Assembly: GCA_003176075.1 (NCBI GenBank)
Contig: PSRN01000131.1
Location: 1-5,478, forward strand
Direction of reading: 5' to 3'
DNA length: 5,478 nucleotides
Origin: Bdellovibrio sp.
GTDB lineage: Bacteria > Bdellovibrionota > Bdellovibrionia > Bdellovibrionales > Bdellovibrionaceae
The notes under the pieces are model-generated. The model did no database searches. It saw nothing but the letters and a program-made list of their open reading frames with translations, and was not told where the DNA came from. Within the stretch, counting starts at the first letter, position 1. Each line of letters begins with the position of its first letter. The position numbers and the translations under genes were made by a program. This document shows, piece by piece, positions 4,730 to 5,478 of this stretch.

Positions 4730-5181
4730 TTGAAAGCCTCCTTCTTAAATCGGGCTTCACCCTTGCCAACCTGTTCGCCATTCAATTCAACTCGATAGTG
4801 GACAGGACAGAAATTGGCGAGCATTTCACTCACGCCGCAATATTGTGTTTGGGAAAGATGAACGGCCTCCACCAGTTTGTCTTTGTCGACCGCGCCTTTG
4901 GCTTGAAAAACGACCTCGATGTCCTGAAAGACCGAGGGAGTTCTTCCTTCGCTGGTCTGAACATTGACCGCCACTTCCATGCTCTCAACCGGTTGCCGGT
5001 GTTTTTTCATCAGGGCGGCCACGTCCATGGCGGTACAGCCCGCCAAGCCGAGCGCGACAAGCTCCTTGGGAGTGGGGGCGGAACTGCTCCCGATTGGAGA
5101 TCGCGCATCCATGGGGACTGCAAACCCGCTGGCCTCGCCGGAAAAGAACATCTTTTCCTTCCACAGAACTTTGACTTTCAT
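4726..5181 (-). CDS. OsmC/Ohr family protein (YhfA-like)
   Basis: OsmC-family proteins are dimeric, cytoplasmic thiol peroxidases for organic hydroperoxides, or uncharacterised relatives such as YhfA. The 151-residue product shows APTPKELVALGLAGCTAMDVAALMKKHRQ (35-63) with the first conserved Cys49 in the central helix, and QTQYCGVSEML (111-121) with the second, Cys115. The spacing is right for the redox pair. Cys125 is extra. The wording around Cys49 (GCTAMDVAALMKK) is closer to the YhfA-like branch than to Ohr. The start at 5181 has GGAGGT five bases upstream; a longer frame to 5253 reads through this site and its extra residues are not family-like. The gene is first in a leftward operon with the CBS gene, which it overlaps by four bases. 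Confidence 0.93.
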   Translation of the reverse strand: MKVKVLWKEKMFFSGEASGFAVPMDARSPIGSSSAPTPKELVALGLAGCTAMDVAALMKKHRQPVESMEVAVNVQTSEGRTPSVFQDIEVVFQAKGAVDKDKLVEAVHLSQTQYCGVSEMLANFCPVHYRVELNGEQVGKGEARFKKEAFK

Positions 5182-5377
5182 TTTGGACCTCCATCTTATG
5201 CACGTGGCGTCTGCGGAGGTGCTGAAGGCACCGACTTGGGCAGCGCCGCCCACGTTTGCCAGAGCTTAGTGAGCCCCCCACAGACGGTCAATGAAACCTT
5301 TCCCCTCCGCTGGGTTCTTCATCGACCTCGTAACTTAGGCCCGGATCGGAAGATAGAAATCGGTAAAAACGAGCGAA
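5182..5377. other. Non-coding stretch upstream of the OsmC gene
   Basis: About 200 bases between the OsmC start and the inverted repeat at the right edge. Apart from the possible promoter I see no gene. A 61-codon minus-strand frame (5288-5473) extends into the inverted repeat, has no recognisable family and is probably chance. Confidence 0.5.
5263..5291 (-). promoter_or_regulatory. Possible promoter of the OsmC-CBS operon
   Basis: On the minus strand TTGACC (5291-5286) and TAAGCT (5268-5263) are separated by 17 bases. The -35 box matches five of six consensus positions and the -10 box only three, though including the key first, second and last bases. The leader would be about 75 bases. This is a weak prediction. 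Confidence 0.3.
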
Positions 5378-5478
5378 ACGCGCGCCAGTCGCGGCGATGC
5401 TCAAAATTTCAAGACTCACCGTACAAGTAAGTACGGCTCGTCTTAAAATTTCTGCGCTCATCCGCGCTGGCATCGCGT
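5378..5478. repeat. Large imperfect inverted repeat at the right edge
   Basis: Two arms of about 47 bases face each other around an AAGTAA loop (5425-5430). From the centre out the pairs are CCGTAC (5419-5424) with GTACGG (5431-5436); AAGAC (5411-5415) with GTCTT (5440-5444); AAATTT (5404-5409) with AAATTT (5446-5451); ATG with CAT (5397-5399, 5459-5461); CGCGG (5390-5394) with CCGCG (5462-5466); GCCAG (5384-5388) with CTGGC (5467-5471); and ACGCG (5378-5382) with CGCGT (5474-5478). Small internal loops interrupt the stem. It reaches the last base, so it may continue outside. There is no T tract of a classic terminator. It could be a dispersed palindromic (REP/MITE-like) element or a structured RNA. 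Confidence 0.75.

Noticed and set aside
4720..5430. A 236-codon plus-strand open frame
   Set aside because: It lies antisense to the OsmC gene, which has two conserved cysteines and a good ribosome binding site; the plus-strand product shows no family features.
5378..5478. Integron attC site
   Set aside because: The palindrome lacks the RYYYAAC and GTTRRRY core sites at its ends, and no integrase or cassette layout is seen.

Overview
The window holds eight protein-coding genes in two converging blocks, plus a divergent partial gene at the left edge. It looks like the chromosome of a Gram-negative bacterium with moderate GC. Shine-Dalgarno sites are strong (AAGGAGGT, GGAGG), genes are tightly packed, and several neighbours overlap by ATGA. 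I cannot name the genus. The wording of the ProB N-terminus and the FHA-domain neighbour would fit Bdellovibrionota or another delta-proteobacterial-type lineage, but this is a weak impression. No phage, insertion-sequence or CRISPR genes are visible.

Left part (1-3454). An FHA-domain protein, cut by the window edge, runs leftward. A roughly 300-base divergent control region separates it from a rightward cluster: proB (glutamate 5-kinase), proA (glutamate-5-semialdehyde dehydrogenase), a DCC/DUF393 thiol-disulfide oxidoreductase-like protein, and a 58-residue unknown protein. proB and proA overlap by four bases and the later genes follow within 7 and 14 bases, so this is probably one operon. 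ProB and ProA supply the first two steps from glutamate to proline; proC is not in the window.

Right part (3598-5181). A leftward set of stress-type genes, read from right to left: an OsmC-family protein, a two-CBS-domain protein that overlaps it by four bases, and after a 208-base gap an Hsp20 small heat-shock protein.

The unusual theme is short tandem repeats placed at gene boundaries. There are 10-bp and 14-bp repeats at the proB start, where the 14-bp duplication duplicates the start codon out of frame. An eight-unit 12-bp array forms the end of proB and the ribosome binding site of proA. A five-unit 14-bp array starts at the stop codon of the CBS gene, upstream of hsp20. The hsp20 leader can fold a four-U hairpin over its Shine-Dalgarno site, a candidate RNA thermometer. 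The right edge is occupied by a large imperfect inverted repeat of about 100 bases that may be a dispersed palindromic element.
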